Shown: positions 17,655-26,413 of the stretch, one piece after another
Layout: each line of letters begins with the position of its first letter
Position numbering within the stretch: the first letter of the stretch is position 1
Source: DATFNV01 sp035266225
Lineage (GTDB): Bacteria; Planctomycetota; Planctomycetia; Gemmatales; Gemmataceae
Length of the DNA stretch: 33,893 bases
Assembly: GCA_035266225.1 (NCBI GenBank)
Contig: DATFNV010000428.1
Coordinates: 1-33,893 of the forward strand
Direction of reading: 5' to 3'
The notes under the pieces: model-generated
The model's input: only the letters and a program-made list of their open reading frames with translations
Told to the model about the DNA's origin: nothing
Databases searched by the model: none
Position numbers and translations under genes: made by a program

Positions 17655-19340
17655 ATGATCACGCGCAGACAGGTGTGGCGCTACGTCCGGGCCCTGGTCG
17701 CCCCCGTGCTCCTCTGGGTCCTGCTCTTCGGCGCGCTGTTCCGACTGCTGCCGTCGCCGATTCGCGGCGACCTCCTGCCGACGTGGATGCGCGGCGACGA
17801 CCCTTACGACGAGAAGGCGCTCAAGGAGTGGCTCGACGAGGCCGGCACGCGCGACAACCTGCCCACGATGGTGCGCGATTACCTCGACGCCGTCGCCAAG
17901 TGGCGGCGTCAGAACCCCGAGGCCGACCTGTCCGGCGACCTGGTCCTGCGCCTGCACGCCGAGAAGATCGAGGAGCAGTTGAAGTCCCTGGGCGACCCGC
18001 CGACCAAGATGTACCCCGGCCAGCTGATACTCTTCCCGACCATCTACCGCATGGAGGTGCGCTTCGACGACGCGGCGCTGCGGCCGATCTCCTGGGACTC
18101 CGACCTGCCGCGCCACGCCAGCCAGTACCGCGAGCTGACGCACCCGCTGTCGGAGGGGGCCCGCGTCCTGGTGCAGTACCAGCTGCACGTCTACAAGAAG
18201 CGGCAGCGGAGCGAGCAGGACGCCGACTTCCGCGTGCGCTGGGTCCTCCTCCTGGCGATCGGCGGCAGCTTTCTCGCCGTGACGTGGATCATCCTGGAGC
18301 AGCGCCGCGAGGCGGAGCGCGAGCGCCAGCGCTCCGAGGCCCAGCACCAGATCGACCGGGCCGAGCGCCTGCGCGTCGAGGAGGAGCTGCGCCGCCAGGA
18401 GGCCGAGCGCCTGCACGAGGAGGCCGAGCGCAACCTGCTCGAACAGCGCCTCGCCACGCAGGCCGCCGAGCGCCAGGCGCTGGAGCTGAAGTCGCGGCTG
18501 TACGCCAGCATCGGCATCATGGCCGGCTCCTACGCCCACAACATCAAGAACCTGCTCGTGCGCCCCAACGACCTGCTGCGCCGCTGCCTCGAGGCCGACG
18601 GGTTATCCGGCGACCAGGCACAGATGCTTCACGAGGTGCGGCAGACGCTCGGCACCGTGACCGAGCGCTTGCAGCAGATCCTGCGCACGGTGCGGCGCGA
18701 CCCCAACCACTCGGAGCTGGCCCGGATCGACCTCAACGCGGTGCTGCGCGACCTGGAACACACCTGGCGCGACCTGGCACGCGAGCGCTGGAAGCTGGAG
18801 TTGACGCTCGACCTCGACACCCAGCCGCTGTGGATCGACGGCGACCTGTCGCACCTGCAGCAAGCGGTCGAGAACCTGCTGTTCAACGCCCGCGACGCCA
18901 CGTTTGAGATGCGAAATTACCTCCGCGACGAGGCGCGCAAGCAGGCAGCGGGGGTCAAGGGTCCGGGGTCGGACGGCGAGCGGGTGCGGCAGGCGCTGAT
19001 CGCGGCGGCGGCCTGGAAGGGCGGCGTCGTGCTGCGGACGCGGCGGGTCGGCGATCAGGCGCTGCTGGAGGTGCGCGACAACGGCATCGGCATGACGGAG
19101 GAGGTGCGCCGCCGCTGCACCGAGACGCACTTCTCGACCAAGCGCGACAACGCCATCTACGAGGGGCACAGCACCGGCATGGGCCTGGGGCTATCGTTCG
19201 TGACGTCGATCCTGGAGCACCACGGAGCGCCGCTGGAGATCGAGTCGCTGCCGCTGCACGGGGCCACGCTCCGGGCGAGCTTCCGGCTGGCCGAGGCGGC
19301 CGTGACGACGGAACCTGCGGAGGTCAAGGGCCAGGAATAA
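17655..19340 (+). CDS. Membrane sensor histidine kinase
   Basis: ATG 17655 gives 561 residues; the open frame upstream is antisense-type shadow. TM1 is about residues 15-32, an extracytoplasmic domain of about 160 residues follows, and TM2 is about 195-213. A Glu/Arg-rich coiled coil covers 214-290, then the phospho-acceptor helix SYAHNIKNLL (His295), N box ENLLFNARDA, G1 DNGIGM and G2 STGMGLGLSF. The H-box is unusual (HNIKN rather than HExRTP). Such kinases autophosphorylate on His and pass phosphate to a response regulator, none of which is adjacent. The upstream binding-like protein is the probable sensory partner. No HAMP domain is visible. Confidence 0.88.
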   Translation: MITRRQVWRYVRALVAPVLLWVLLFGALFRLLPSPIRGDLLPTWMRGDDPYDEKALKEWLDEAGTRDNLPTMVRDYLDAVAKWRRQNPEADLSGDLVLRLHAEKIEEQLKSLGDPPTKMYPGQLILFPTIYRMEVRFDDAALRPISWDSDLPRHASQYRELTHPLSEGARVLVQYQLHVYKKRQRSEQDADFRVRWVLLLAIGGSFLAVTWIILEQRREAERERQRSEAQHQIDRAERLRVEEELRRQEAERLHEEAERNLLEQRLATQAAERQALELKSRLYASIGIMAGSYAHNIKNLLVRPNDLLRRCLEADGLSGDQAQMLHEVRQTLGTVTERLQQILRTVRRDPNHSELARIDLNAVLRDLEHTWRDLARERWKLELTLDLDTQPLWIDGDLSHLQQAVENLLFNARDATFEMRNYLRDEARKQAAGVKGPGSDGERVRQALIAAAAWKGGVVLRTRRVGDQALLEVRDNGIGMTEEVRRRCTETHFSTKRDNAIYEGHSTGMGLGLSFVTSILEHHGAPLEIESLPLHGATLRASFRLAEAAVTTEPAEVKGQE

Positions 19341-19418
19341 CCGCCAGGCGACAGGCAGTCCCCTGGGCAAGCAGAAACCAGGGCGGCGAGAGGCCAGGTC
19401 ATTTCTCGGAGGAATTCG

Positions 19419-20696
19419 ATGCGATTCATCATCGGTGTGCTGATCGGTTGGGCGATCACGGCCGGCGCTGCCCGCGCCGGCGAACTGAAGGCCGGCGCCG
19501 CCAAGGTCGAGATCACCCCACCCACCGGCTACGCCATGTGGGGCTACGGCTCGCGGCACGACCAGCCGAGCGAAGGCGTCCTCGACGCCCTGCACGCCCG
19601 CGCCCTCGTCCTCGCCGCCGGCTCGGAGAAGATCGCGATCGTCAGTCTCGACCTCGGCCGGCCCCCGACGCGGCAATCGACCGCGGCCATCCGCGCCAGG
19701 ATCAAGGGCGCCGGCATCGAACACGTCTTCCTGGTTGCCTCGCACACCCATCACGGGCCGGTCCTCGAACTCGACGACTGGCCCGACGCTAAACAATCGT
19801 ACGTCCGCCAGCTCGAACAGAAACTCGCCGACCTGATCCTCGAGGCCGACAAGGCGCTGAAACCGGCACGACTGGGCGTCGCCTCGAAGGAAGTCCCGCT
19901 CAACCGCAACCGCCACTCGAAGCGCGACGACAAGCCGGTGGACCGCGAATTGCTCGTGCTGCGCCTCGAGGCGGCGGACGGCAAGCTGATCGCCCACGCC
20001 GTCAATTTCGCCGCCCATCCGACGATGACGAGCGAGAAGGTGCGCAAATTCTCGGCGGACTACCCGGGGGCGCTGGCGGCGCTGGCGGAGAAGGAGACGG
20101 GGGTGCCGTGCCTGTTCCTCCAGGGGGCCGCGGGCGACCTGTCAACCAACCCCGGCGACAACGCCGGCCCCGAGAAGTTCGGCCAGGCGCTGGGCCGCGA
20201 GGCGCTGACACTTGCCAAGACGATCCGCTGCCAGGAGTCGAAGGAGGCGGCCCTGGCGGTGAGGGAGGAGGACTTCGTCTTCAAGAGTCGCGTCGATCTG
20301 AGCAACGCGCTCTTGCGGGGGATGTACGAGAGGGCGTTCTTCCCAAAGCTGGTGGATTTCTACGAGCGCGAATATCGTGAGGGAGTGCGGCCGCACCTGA
20401 CGGTGGCCCTGCTCGACGGCCGCATCGGCTTCGTCGGCGTCTCCGGCGAGTTCTTCTGCGGCCATTCGCTGAGCCTGAAGCGCCGCGCCCGGCTGGAGCA
20501 CCTGCTGTTTGTGGGGTACTGCAACGACTACCAGCAGTATTTCCCGACCATCGAGGCGGCGGCGGAGGGCGGCTACGGCGCCGACCCGATGGTGTCGCCG
20601 GTCGAGCCCGGCGCCGGCGAACGCATGATGGATCGGGCGCTGATCCACCTGTACAAGATGCGCGGGCTGCTGCCGACGCTGGGGAAGGAGAAGTAA
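19419..20696 (+). CDS. Secreted neutral/alkaline ceramidase-like hydrolase
   Basis: The 425-residue protein begins after an excellent ribosome-binding site (CGGAGG at 19407-19412) with a signal peptide ending near ARA (residue 20). The body matches the N-terminal domain of neutral/alkaline ceramidases: AGAAKVEITPP, then a metal-binding SHTHHGP near residue 109, AVNFAAHPT near 193, and FLQGAAGDLSTNP. In characterised members Zn-bound hydrolysis cleaves the ceramide amide bond. The C-terminal ceramidase domain is absent, as in many bacterial relatives, so the true substrate is uncertain (another amide or lipid). It is convergent with the PVC heme gene across a 62-nt palindrome. Confidence 0.88.
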   Translation: MRFIIGVLIGWAITAGAARAGELKAGAAKVEITPPTGYAMWGYGSRHDQPSEGVLDALHARALVLAAGSEKIAIVSLDLGRPPTRQSTAAIRARIKGAGIEHVFLVASHTHHGPVLELDDWPDAKQSYVRQLEQKLADLILEADKALKPARLGVASKEVPLNRNRHSKRDDKPVDRELLVLRLEAADGKLIAHAVNFAAHPTMTSEKVRKFSADYPGALAALAEKETGVPCLFLQGAAGDLSTNPGDNAGPEKFGQALGREALTLAKTIRCQESKEAALAVREEDFVFKSRVDLSNALLRGMYERAFFPKLVDFYEREYREGVRPHLTVALLDGRIGFVGVSGEFFCGHSLSLKRRARLEHLLFVGYCNDYQQYFPTIEAAAEGGYGADPMVSPVEPGAGERMMDRALIHLYKMRGLLPTLGKEK

Positions 20697-20758
20697 GCCG
20701 CTTGCGGCTTAGCGTTCGCTCCATCCCTCGATGAAGCGAACGCTAAGCCGCAAGCGGC
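20697..20758. repeat. Perfect 24-bp palindrome between convergent genes
   Basis: Arms 20697-20720 and 20735-20758 are perfect reverse complements (GCCGCTTGCGGCTTAGCG core) around a 14-nt loop. The element begins immediately after the ceramidase stop codon and ends 1 nt before the stop of the opposite gene. It is well placed to end both transcripts, though it lacks U-tracts. It shares its core with 11518 and 33096. Confidence 0.85.
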
Positions 20759-20759
20759 C

Positions 20760-23708
20760 CTACTTCCCGAGTCCCTTCAAGTACGCATACAGATCGGCGA
20801 TCTCCTGGTCCTTGAGCGGATCGAGCAGCCCCGCGGGCATCAGCGACACGTCGCTGAAGCGGCGCGACTCGATCTTGTCGGCGGGCACGCGCACCGTCGT
20901 CGCCGGTCCCGTCTGAAGAATAAGGCTGTCCGTCGCCTCGTAGATAACGAGTCCCTGATAGGTCTTGCCGTCCGTGAGACTGACGGCGGTGGTGCGGTAG
21001 CGTGGGGAGACGTCCTTGCTCGGTAGCAGGATGGCGGTGAACAGGTCGTCGCGGGAGAAGCGGCCAGTGATGCCGTGCAGGTCGGGACCGAGCGCCTGCG
21101 ACCCGGAATGGCACGAGGCGCAGCTCGTTTTGACGAAGACCGCCTGCCCGCGCGTCGCATTCCCCGCCGCCCAGTCGAACGCCCCCAGGCGCTTCCGCCA
21201 GGCCGCCATGTCCACGCCGTCGGCACCTTCCAGGCGCGCCGCCAGCGCCGGATACGTCTTCGCAAACCACTCGGCCCAGCGCTTCGGATCGACCCCCATC
21301 TTCTCCTGGCCGGTGACGTGTTCCAGGTACTTGCCGACGCGCCGGCGCAGGGCGTCGCCCTCCTTGCCTTCCGGGAGGCGCTGGAGGCAGCGAACGACGA
21401 CGAGCAGGTCGGCGCCGTCCTTCGGCGGCGGTAGTTTCTCCAGGGCGTCCAGGCAGGTGCCGATCGTCGCCGGCTGCAGCGACTTGAGGCCGGCGACGAA
21501 CCTGGCACGGTCGGCGGCTTCGGGCTTGCGCGCGAAGATCGGCAGTAGCGCTTCATCGAGCCCCCCCTTTCCCCAGAGCGGGCGCAGGACGGGCAACGCC
21601 TGCTCGTCGGGAAGCTCGCCGACGAGTCGCACCAGGGACGGCGACCACGCGAAATCCGAGTCCTTTGCGGCACGGATCACGAAGATCTCGGCCGCCTTGT
21701 GGCGGTCGAGGCCGGGCGCCTGGGCGAACAGGACGTGATCGGGCCGGCCGAACTCGTGATCGTTGAGCAGGGCGGCGTTGATCTCGGGATGCTTGCGAAC
21801 CACCTCGGCGTACAATTCGGCGATGCGTAGCGGCCAATTGGTATCGCGGTTGAGGTGCTTGTCGGTCAGCTTGTGGTCGAGGGCGAGCAAGGCCTCAGCG
21901 ACGTGCCGGGTGATCTTCTCTGTCCAGCGCCCGCGCAACCGGGCCAGCACAATCAGGTAATGCACGTCCTCGACGGGGTCGGACAGGCTACCGAGCTTGT
22001 CCACCATCTTGGCCGGGGTTGAGTCGTCGGCGTCTTCGAGGATGGCGAGGCTGCGCGAAATCTCGCGGTCGAGGTCGGCGTCCCGCGACGGGAAGCCACC
22101 GCGGAGGACGTCGAGCAGCTTTTTCGGCAGATCCTCAATATCCTCGGTGGAGCGCCGCGAGTAACCCTCGAACACTGTCCCCTTCGATTTGGCCGCCGCG
22201 CTGCCGCCGAACGTCAGCTGCACGGCGCGCACCCGGGCCAGGCGTGACGCTTGGTCGCCCTCCCACCCGCGGATCAAGCCGGTCGGATCCCTGTCGAGCG
22301 AGGCAAGCTGGAGCGTGGCGCGAGCGGCCGGCGTCATGGGATCCTCGGGGAAGATGCCGGCGGCGCGCATCAGTTCGGCGGTCGCCAGGCGCACGTAGCG
22401 GTCGGGATGGTCCCAGTTGGCGCGGATGATCTCGGTCAATTCCTCGGCCTGGAAGTTCGCGCGGTAGCGGGCGATCAACTTGAGGGCACGGAGCCGCTCG
22501 AAAGCGTCTTCGCCCTTGGCCCACGCCGGCACTTCCTTCGCCAGCGCCGGCGCCCAGTCGAGCGAGCGCGCCTTCGGCTGCCACTTCGCCACTTCCGCCG
22601 GGTCGATGGGCCGTTCGTTCTTCGCGTAGCGGATGCGGTAGACGGCGCCGCGCGTGCCGCGGCCGCCGATGGATACGAACAAGTCGCCGGTCTTGGGATG
22701 CACCGCCAGCGCCGTCGGCGCGAAGCCGTTGTCGCCGACCGACTGGAGGAACACCTTCGGCTTGCCCGTGTAGCTCGCCCCGGAGCGCTCCAGCGGCACG
22801 AAGTAAATGCGGCCGAAGGTCCAGTCGGCCAGGAAGAAGCCGCCGCGATACTCCGACGGGAACTGCGCCTGCTTGTAGCAAACGACGCCGGTCGGCGAAC
22901 CGCGGCCCAGCGTCGCCACGGGGGCGACCACGTCGGGGAAGTAGGGCGGCAGACGCCAGAACTGCGCGTGCTGCGGCGCCAGCCAGCCGTAATGCCCGCC
23001 GGGGATGATGTGGTAGAACCGCGTCGGCTCGTACCAGGGCAGCGACACGCAGCGCTCGTTGTCCGAGTCGAAGGTGAACAATTCGCCGTCGCTGTTGAAG
23101 TCCATGCCGTAGGCGTTGCGGAAGCCGTCGCAGACGATTTCGCTCTTCTTCAGGTCGGGAGTGAAGCGCACCACGCCCCCGGCGACTGGGACCTTGATCG
23201 GCGACGTGGGCAGCTCGGCGAACTTCTTGTCGATGCCGGTGTTGTTGCCGCAGAGAAGATAGAGCCAGCCGTCGGGGCCGCGGCGCAGGGCGTGGGCGTC
23301 GTGCTCGCCGCCGGTCTTCAGTGTACGGATCAACTCGGGCGGGCCGTCCGGCTTGCCGTCGCCGTCGGCGTCGCGGTAGCGCCGCAGCCCGCCGTCGCCG
23401 ACGACGTAGAGCGAATCGCCCTCCCACAAGAGGCCCATGGCGCCGTCCTTCGGCCCGGCGAGGAAGTCGATGGCCCGCGCCGCCTTGCCCTTGCCGTCAT
23501 CGACCAGGATGCGCGTGTAGCCGCGACCGGAGACGATGACGCGGCCCTTCGGGTCGATCGTCATGCAAAAGATGTCGTTGGCCAGGTCGCTGCCGGCGTA
23601 CTCGGTGACCTCGAAGCCGTCCGGCACGCGCAGGCCGTGCTGGACCTCGGCGCGGGCGGCACCGGCTGCGAGAAGAAGGAGGGCCACGACCACGGTTGTG
23701 CTGCGCAT
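20760..23708 (-). CDS. Secreted PVC-type CxxCH heme-binding dehydrogenase-like protein
   Basis: The 982-residue protein has a signal peptide (MRSTTVVVALLLLAAGAARA). An N-terminal beta-propeller-like domain covers about 25-375 (VPDGFEVTEYAG, GPDGWLYLLCGNNTG, DGFRNAYGMDFNSDGELF). An alpha-helical HEAT-like middle follows, and then a C-terminal cytochrome c domain with C863-A-S-C866-H867 and a GPDLHGI turn. This arrangement is the 'PVC-type heme-binding CxxCH / membrane-bound dehydrogenase' family expanded in planctomycetes. It is thought to be periplasmic sugar or alcohol oxidation machinery, but substrates are mostly unknown. An ATG 6 nt further upstream (23714) is an alternative start; 23708 has better spacing to GGGG. 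It is divergent from nth. Confidence 0.92.
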   Translation of the reverse strand: MRSTTVVVALLLLAAGAARAEVQHGLRVPDGFEVTEYAGSDLANDIFCMTIDPKGRVIVSGRGYTRILVDDGKGKAARAIDFLAGPKDGAMGLLWEGDSLYVVGDGGLRRYRDADGDGKPDGPPELIRTLKTGGEHDAHALRRGPDGWLYLLCGNNTGIDKKFAELPTSPIKVPVAGGVVRFTPDLKKSEIVCDGFRNAYGMDFNSDGELFTFDSDNERCVSLPWYEPTRFYHIIPGGHYGWLAPQHAQFWRLPPYFPDVVAPVATLGRGSPTGVVCYKQAQFPSEYRGGFFLADWTFGRIYFVPLERSGASYTGKPKVFLQSVGDNGFAPTALAVHPKTGDLFVSIGGRGTRGAVYRIRYAKNERPIDPAEVAKWQPKARSLDWAPALAKEVPAWAKGEDAFERLRALKLIARYRANFQAEELTEIIRANWDHPDRYVRLATAELMRAAGIFPEDPMTPAARATLQLASLDRDPTGLIRGWEGDQASRLARVRAVQLTFGGSAAAKSKGTVFEGYSRRSTEDIEDLPKKLLDVLRGGFPSRDADLDREISRSLAILEDADDSTPAKMVDKLGSLSDPVEDVHYLIVLARLRGRWTEKITRHVAEALLALDHKLTDKHLNRDTNWPLRIAELYAEVVRKHPEINAALLNDHEFGRPDHVLFAQAPGLDRHKAAEIFVIRAAKDSDFAWSPSLVRLVGELPDEQALPVLRPLWGKGGLDEALLPIFARKPEAADRARFVAGLKSLQPATIGTCLDALEKLPPPKDGADLLVVVRCLQRLPEGKEGDALRRRVGKYLEHVTGQEKMGVDPKRWAEWFAKTYPALAARLEGADGVDMAAWRKRLGAFDWAAGNATRGQAVFVKTSCASCHSGSQALGPDLHGITGRFSRDDLFTAILLPSKDVSPRYRTTAVSLTDGKTYQGLVIYEATDSLILQTGPATTVRVPADKIESRRFSDVSLMPAGLLDPLKDQEIADLYAYLKGLGK

Positions 23709-23778
23709 TGCCATTCCCCGACGTTGCTGAGGATTGTTCCTTGCTCTACGGCGTGACCGACTCGGCGACAACGGGCGG

Positions 23779-23804
23779 CTGAGTACTCTGTACTGAGTAC
23801 TCAG
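23779..23804. promoter_or_regulatory. 26-nt palindrome upstream of nth (CTGAGTACTC)
   Basis: CTGAGTACTC (23779-23788), 6 nt, then GAGTACTCAG (23795-23804) form a perfect 10-bp inverted repeat. It sits between the divergent PVC heme gene and nth, about 68 nt before the nth start. Each arm contains its own AGTACT palindrome. It could be an operator for a dimeric regulator or a dispersed repeat. Confidence 0.55.
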
Positions 23805-23871
23805 CGGGTCGTGGGCACAGCTCTTGCAACCCACCTCAACGGCGGGGGACTCGGACAGGTCAGGTGCAGTC

Positions 23872-24537
23872 ATGGCCAAGCAACCCTTCGACATCGACGA
23901 GGCGCTGCGGCGCGTCGCGGAGGCGGTGAAGCCGTATCCGATGGCGGCGATGTTCGAGCTGGCCGAGGAGGGCTTCACGTCGCCGTTTGAGCAACTCGTC
24001 GCCTGTATGATCTCCATCCGCACCCTCGACGAGGTGACGCTGCCGACGGCGCGGCGGCTCTTCGCGGCCGCGCGCACGGCCGCGGAGGTGAGCCGGTTGA
24101 GCGTGACTGAGATCGACCGGCTGATCGGCACCTGCACCTTCCATGAGGCCAAGGCGAAGCAGATCCATGAGATCGCGAAACAAGTGGTAACACAGTACGG
24201 CGGCGAATTGCCCTGCGACCTCGACGTACTGCTGTCGTTCCGGGGCGTGGGGCCGAAGTGCGCTCACCTGGCGCTCGGCATCGCCTGCGGCCAGGCGCGC
24301 GTCAGCGTGGACGTCCACGTCCAACGGGTGACGAACCGCTGGGGTTACGTCGCAGCCCCGACGCCGGAGAAGACGACGGCGGCGCTGGAGGCGGTGCTGC
24401 CGCGACGCTACTGGGTGGAAATCAACAAGCTCCTGGTGCCGTTCGGGAAGCACGTCTGCACGGGCCGGCTGCCGAAGTGCTCGACGTGCCCGGTACTGGC
24501 GATGTGCCGGCAGGTGGGGGTGACGCGGCATCGGTGA
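23872..24537 (+). CDS. nth: Endonuclease III (HhH-GPD DNA glycosylase/AP lyase)
   Basis: The 221-residue protein carries the helix-hairpin-helix FRGVGPKCAHLAL with catalytic Lys129, and Asp147 in SVDVHVQRV, spaced 18 apart as in E. coli Nth (Lys120/Asp138). The C-terminus has the [4Fe-4S] cluster signature C-x6-C-x2-C-x5-C (CTGRLPKCSTCPVLAMC). It removes oxidised pyrimidines and nicks the abasic site during base excision repair. The hairpin reads GVGPKCA instead of GVGRKTA, and the region after the first helix has ISIRTLDE in place of the usual LSxQTTD. It therefore belongs to a diverged subgroup whose base preference may differ. Confidence 0.93.
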   Translation: MAKQPFDIDEALRRVAEAVKPYPMAAMFELAEEGFTSPFEQLVACMISIRTLDEVTLPTARRLFAAARTAAEVSRLSVTEIDRLIGTCTFHEAKAKQIHEIAKQVVTQYGGELPCDLDVLLSFRGVGPKCAHLALGIACGQARVSVDVHVQRVTNRWGYVAAPTPEKTTAALEAVLPRRYWVEINKLLVPFGKHVCTGRLPKCSTCPVLAMCRQVGVTRHR

Positions 24538-24598
24538 GCGGGGCGAGCCACCGGGACAAGCCCGGCGGTACTCCCCGGCGCCGCGCACGCCGCTTGTG

Positions 24599-25753
24599 TC
24601 ACCCCCTTGGCACCAGTGAGCAGCATCGCAGAAGCCGCTGGGGCAACACCACGCGGAAGTCGCTGCCGCGGCCGTATTCGCTGGCGAATTCGTGGCGCAG
24701 CCCCAGCTCCGCCACCAGGCGATCAACCACGGACAGCCCCAGCCCGCTGCCGCCGGAGGAGTCGCCCTTGCCGGCGCTGCCGCGCTGGAACGGCTGGAAG
24801 ATCGACTCCTGTTCCTCCGGCGAGATGCCGGCGCCGGTGTCGTTCACCTCCAGCGCCAGGGCCCGATCGTCCCCTTCGCCCCGCCAGGTCGCCGTGAGGG
24901 TGACCTGCCCCCCGGCCGCCGTGTAGCGGACGGCGTTGCTGAGCAGGTTCGCCAGGACGCGACCCAGCCGCACACGGTCAGTGCAGGCGTCCCAACCGCA
25001 GGCCCCCGCCAGGTTCCCGCCCAGCGCCACCCCTTTCCGCTCCGCCGCGCCGAATTGCTCCTGGACCAGGGTACTGAGGAAGGGCTCCAGGGCGAACCAG
25101 TCGGCCTCGACTCGCCGGCCGCCGCGGACGGGGGCGCGGCACCACTCCAGCAGGTCGGCGCTGACCTGAAGCGCTCGCTCGGCGGCGGAATGAAGGCGGC
25201 CCAGGTCGTCCGGCTGCGGCGCGGCGAGAGCGCCGTCGCCCAGGGCGCCCGACAGGAGGCGGAGAGTTTGCAGAGGCGTGCGCAGGTCGTGAATGAGGCC
25301 CGCCAGGGCGTGCCAGTCGGGGGGCTGCGGCGTACAGCAGACGGCCCCCAGCACGGCGGTCACCTCTCCGGCGGCGTCCCGGAGAGGGGCGGCGGTCCAG
25401 GTGAGATGCGACTCGGGCTGGCCTGGCCGGGAGAGGACGTAACTGGCCTCGACGGCGCGGCCCCGGGCCGCGGCCGGCAGGGGTAACTCGTCGGCGCGGA
25501 CGCTTTCCCCGGCCGGCGTCCGCAGGTGGACCAGGGTGGGGTCGTTCTCGAGGACGGGGACGCCGCTGCCGTGCAGTTGCCGGGCCGCCTCGTTGAGGAG
25601 GTACAGTTGCCGGGCGCGAACGTCCAGGTAGAGGAGACCGAGAGACGGTGCCGTGAAGGGCCCGAGCGGCGGGCTCGGGTCTCGTTCCCGGCGGGTGCTG
25701 GAGGCGGTCATCACGCGACTCCGTGGCCCTTCAGACGGGAGGGGGCGCGACAT
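24599..25753 (-). CDS. Soluble PAS-type sensor histidine kinase
   Basis: From ATG 25753 the protein has 384 residues; ATG 25711 (MTASSTRRER) is a shorter alternative. There is no transmembrane helix. Residues about 35-140 look like a PAS sensor (LYLDVRARQLYLLNEAARQL, TWTAAPLRDAAGEVTAVLG). The kinase core has LIHDLRTPLQTLRLL (His about 155), N box LANLLSNAVRYTAAGG, G1 NDTGAGI and G2 GGSGLGLSVVDRL. It should autophosphorylate in response to a cytoplasmic or redox cue. No response regulator is adjacent. It lies 121 nt downstream of the respiratory operon on the same strand, so a link to respiration is possible but unproven. Confidence 0.88.
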   Translation of the reverse strand: MSRPLPSEGPRSRVMTASSTRRERDPSPPLGPFTAPSLGLLYLDVRARQLYLLNEAARQLHGSGVPVLENDPTLVHLRTPAGESVRADELPLPAAARGRAVEASYVLSRPGQPESHLTWTAAPLRDAAGEVTAVLGAVCCTPQPPDWHALAGLIHDLRTPLQTLRLLSGALGDGALAAPQPDDLGRLHSAAERALQVSADLLEWCRAPVRGGRRVEADWFALEPFLSTLVQEQFGAAERKGVALGGNLAGACGWDACTDRVRLGRVLANLLSNAVRYTAAGGQVTLTATWRGEGDDRALALEVNDTGAGISPEEQESIFQPFQRGSAGKGDSSGGSGLGLSVVDRLVAELGLRHEFASEYGRGSDFRVVLPQRLLRCCSLVPRG

Positions 25754-25874
25754 GTCTGCCGAGCCGCCTGAGGTTGTTCCGGATGAACGACGGGTGATAA
25801 GATTGTAGGCGGCGGGCGGCCGGGCCACAAGGGCATATGCTTCGGCCACTGCGGAGGCCCAACTTGAACCGGTA

Positions 25875-26399
25875 TCAGCGAACCTTCCGCCGGACCAGTA
25901 TCTGATGAATGCCGAAGAGCGCAACCGCGAGGGCCGGCCACCCGAACCAGGGCCACAGGTCCAGCCAGCGGGGCGGCGGTTCGTCCGCCTTGACCTCGAA
26001 CCGGATCAGGGCCGGCCCGTGCCGACCCTCGACGACAACGTCCACGTCCCACCAGCCCGGCTCGGGCAGTTGGAATACGGCCGCGTGGAAGAGCTTGTTA
26101 GTCGCCGCTTCAGCGGTGGCCGGGTATTCCAGCACTTGCCCGGACTCGCGCGCCGTCAGACGTATCGTCACCCGAGCCTCCGGCACACATTCCCCGGTCG
26201 CGGCATCCTGCACCAGCACGCTGACGTCTACCGGTCCGGCTCGGAACGGCGTGGGCGAGGTAAAGACAGCGATCTGATAGTTGCCGGGCCGTTCGCGCAG
26301 GCGCAGCGCGCCCCCATCCGCGCGCAGCCAGGATGAGGGATGAAGGAGGAAGACGGCAACGAGGACCAGCCGGATGAGGGCGCGCGCGCGGTAACTCAT
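25875..26399 (-). CDS. YtkA/FixH-like secreted domain protein with C-terminal anchor
   Basis: The 174-residue protein starts at 26399 behind GGGAGGAG. A signal peptide or N-terminal helix (residues 8-27) is followed by an immunoglobulin-like beta domain (NYQIAVFTSPTPFRAGPVDVSVLVQD, VTIRLTARESGQ, GWWDVDVVVEG). A C-terminal transmembrane helix follows, about residues 148-167, and the tail is RRKVR. The beta domain resembles YtkA/FixH-type domains, often found with cytochrome oxidase and copper-handling genes. It starts 14 nt after the CtaG-polyferredoxin stop, hence is co-transcribed. A FixH-like role beside a polyferredoxin would fit oxidase assembly. Confidence 0.7.
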   Translation of the reverse strand: MSYRARALIRLVLVAVFLLHPSSWLRADGGALRLRERPGNYQIAVFTSPTPFRAGPVDVSVLVQDAATGECVPEARVTIRLTARESGQVLEYPATAEAATNKLFHAAVFQLPEPGWWDVDVVVEGRHGPALIRFEVKADEPPPRWLDLWPWFGWPALAVALFGIHQILVRRKVR

Positions 26400-26413
26400 A
26401 CTTCGCTCCTCCC

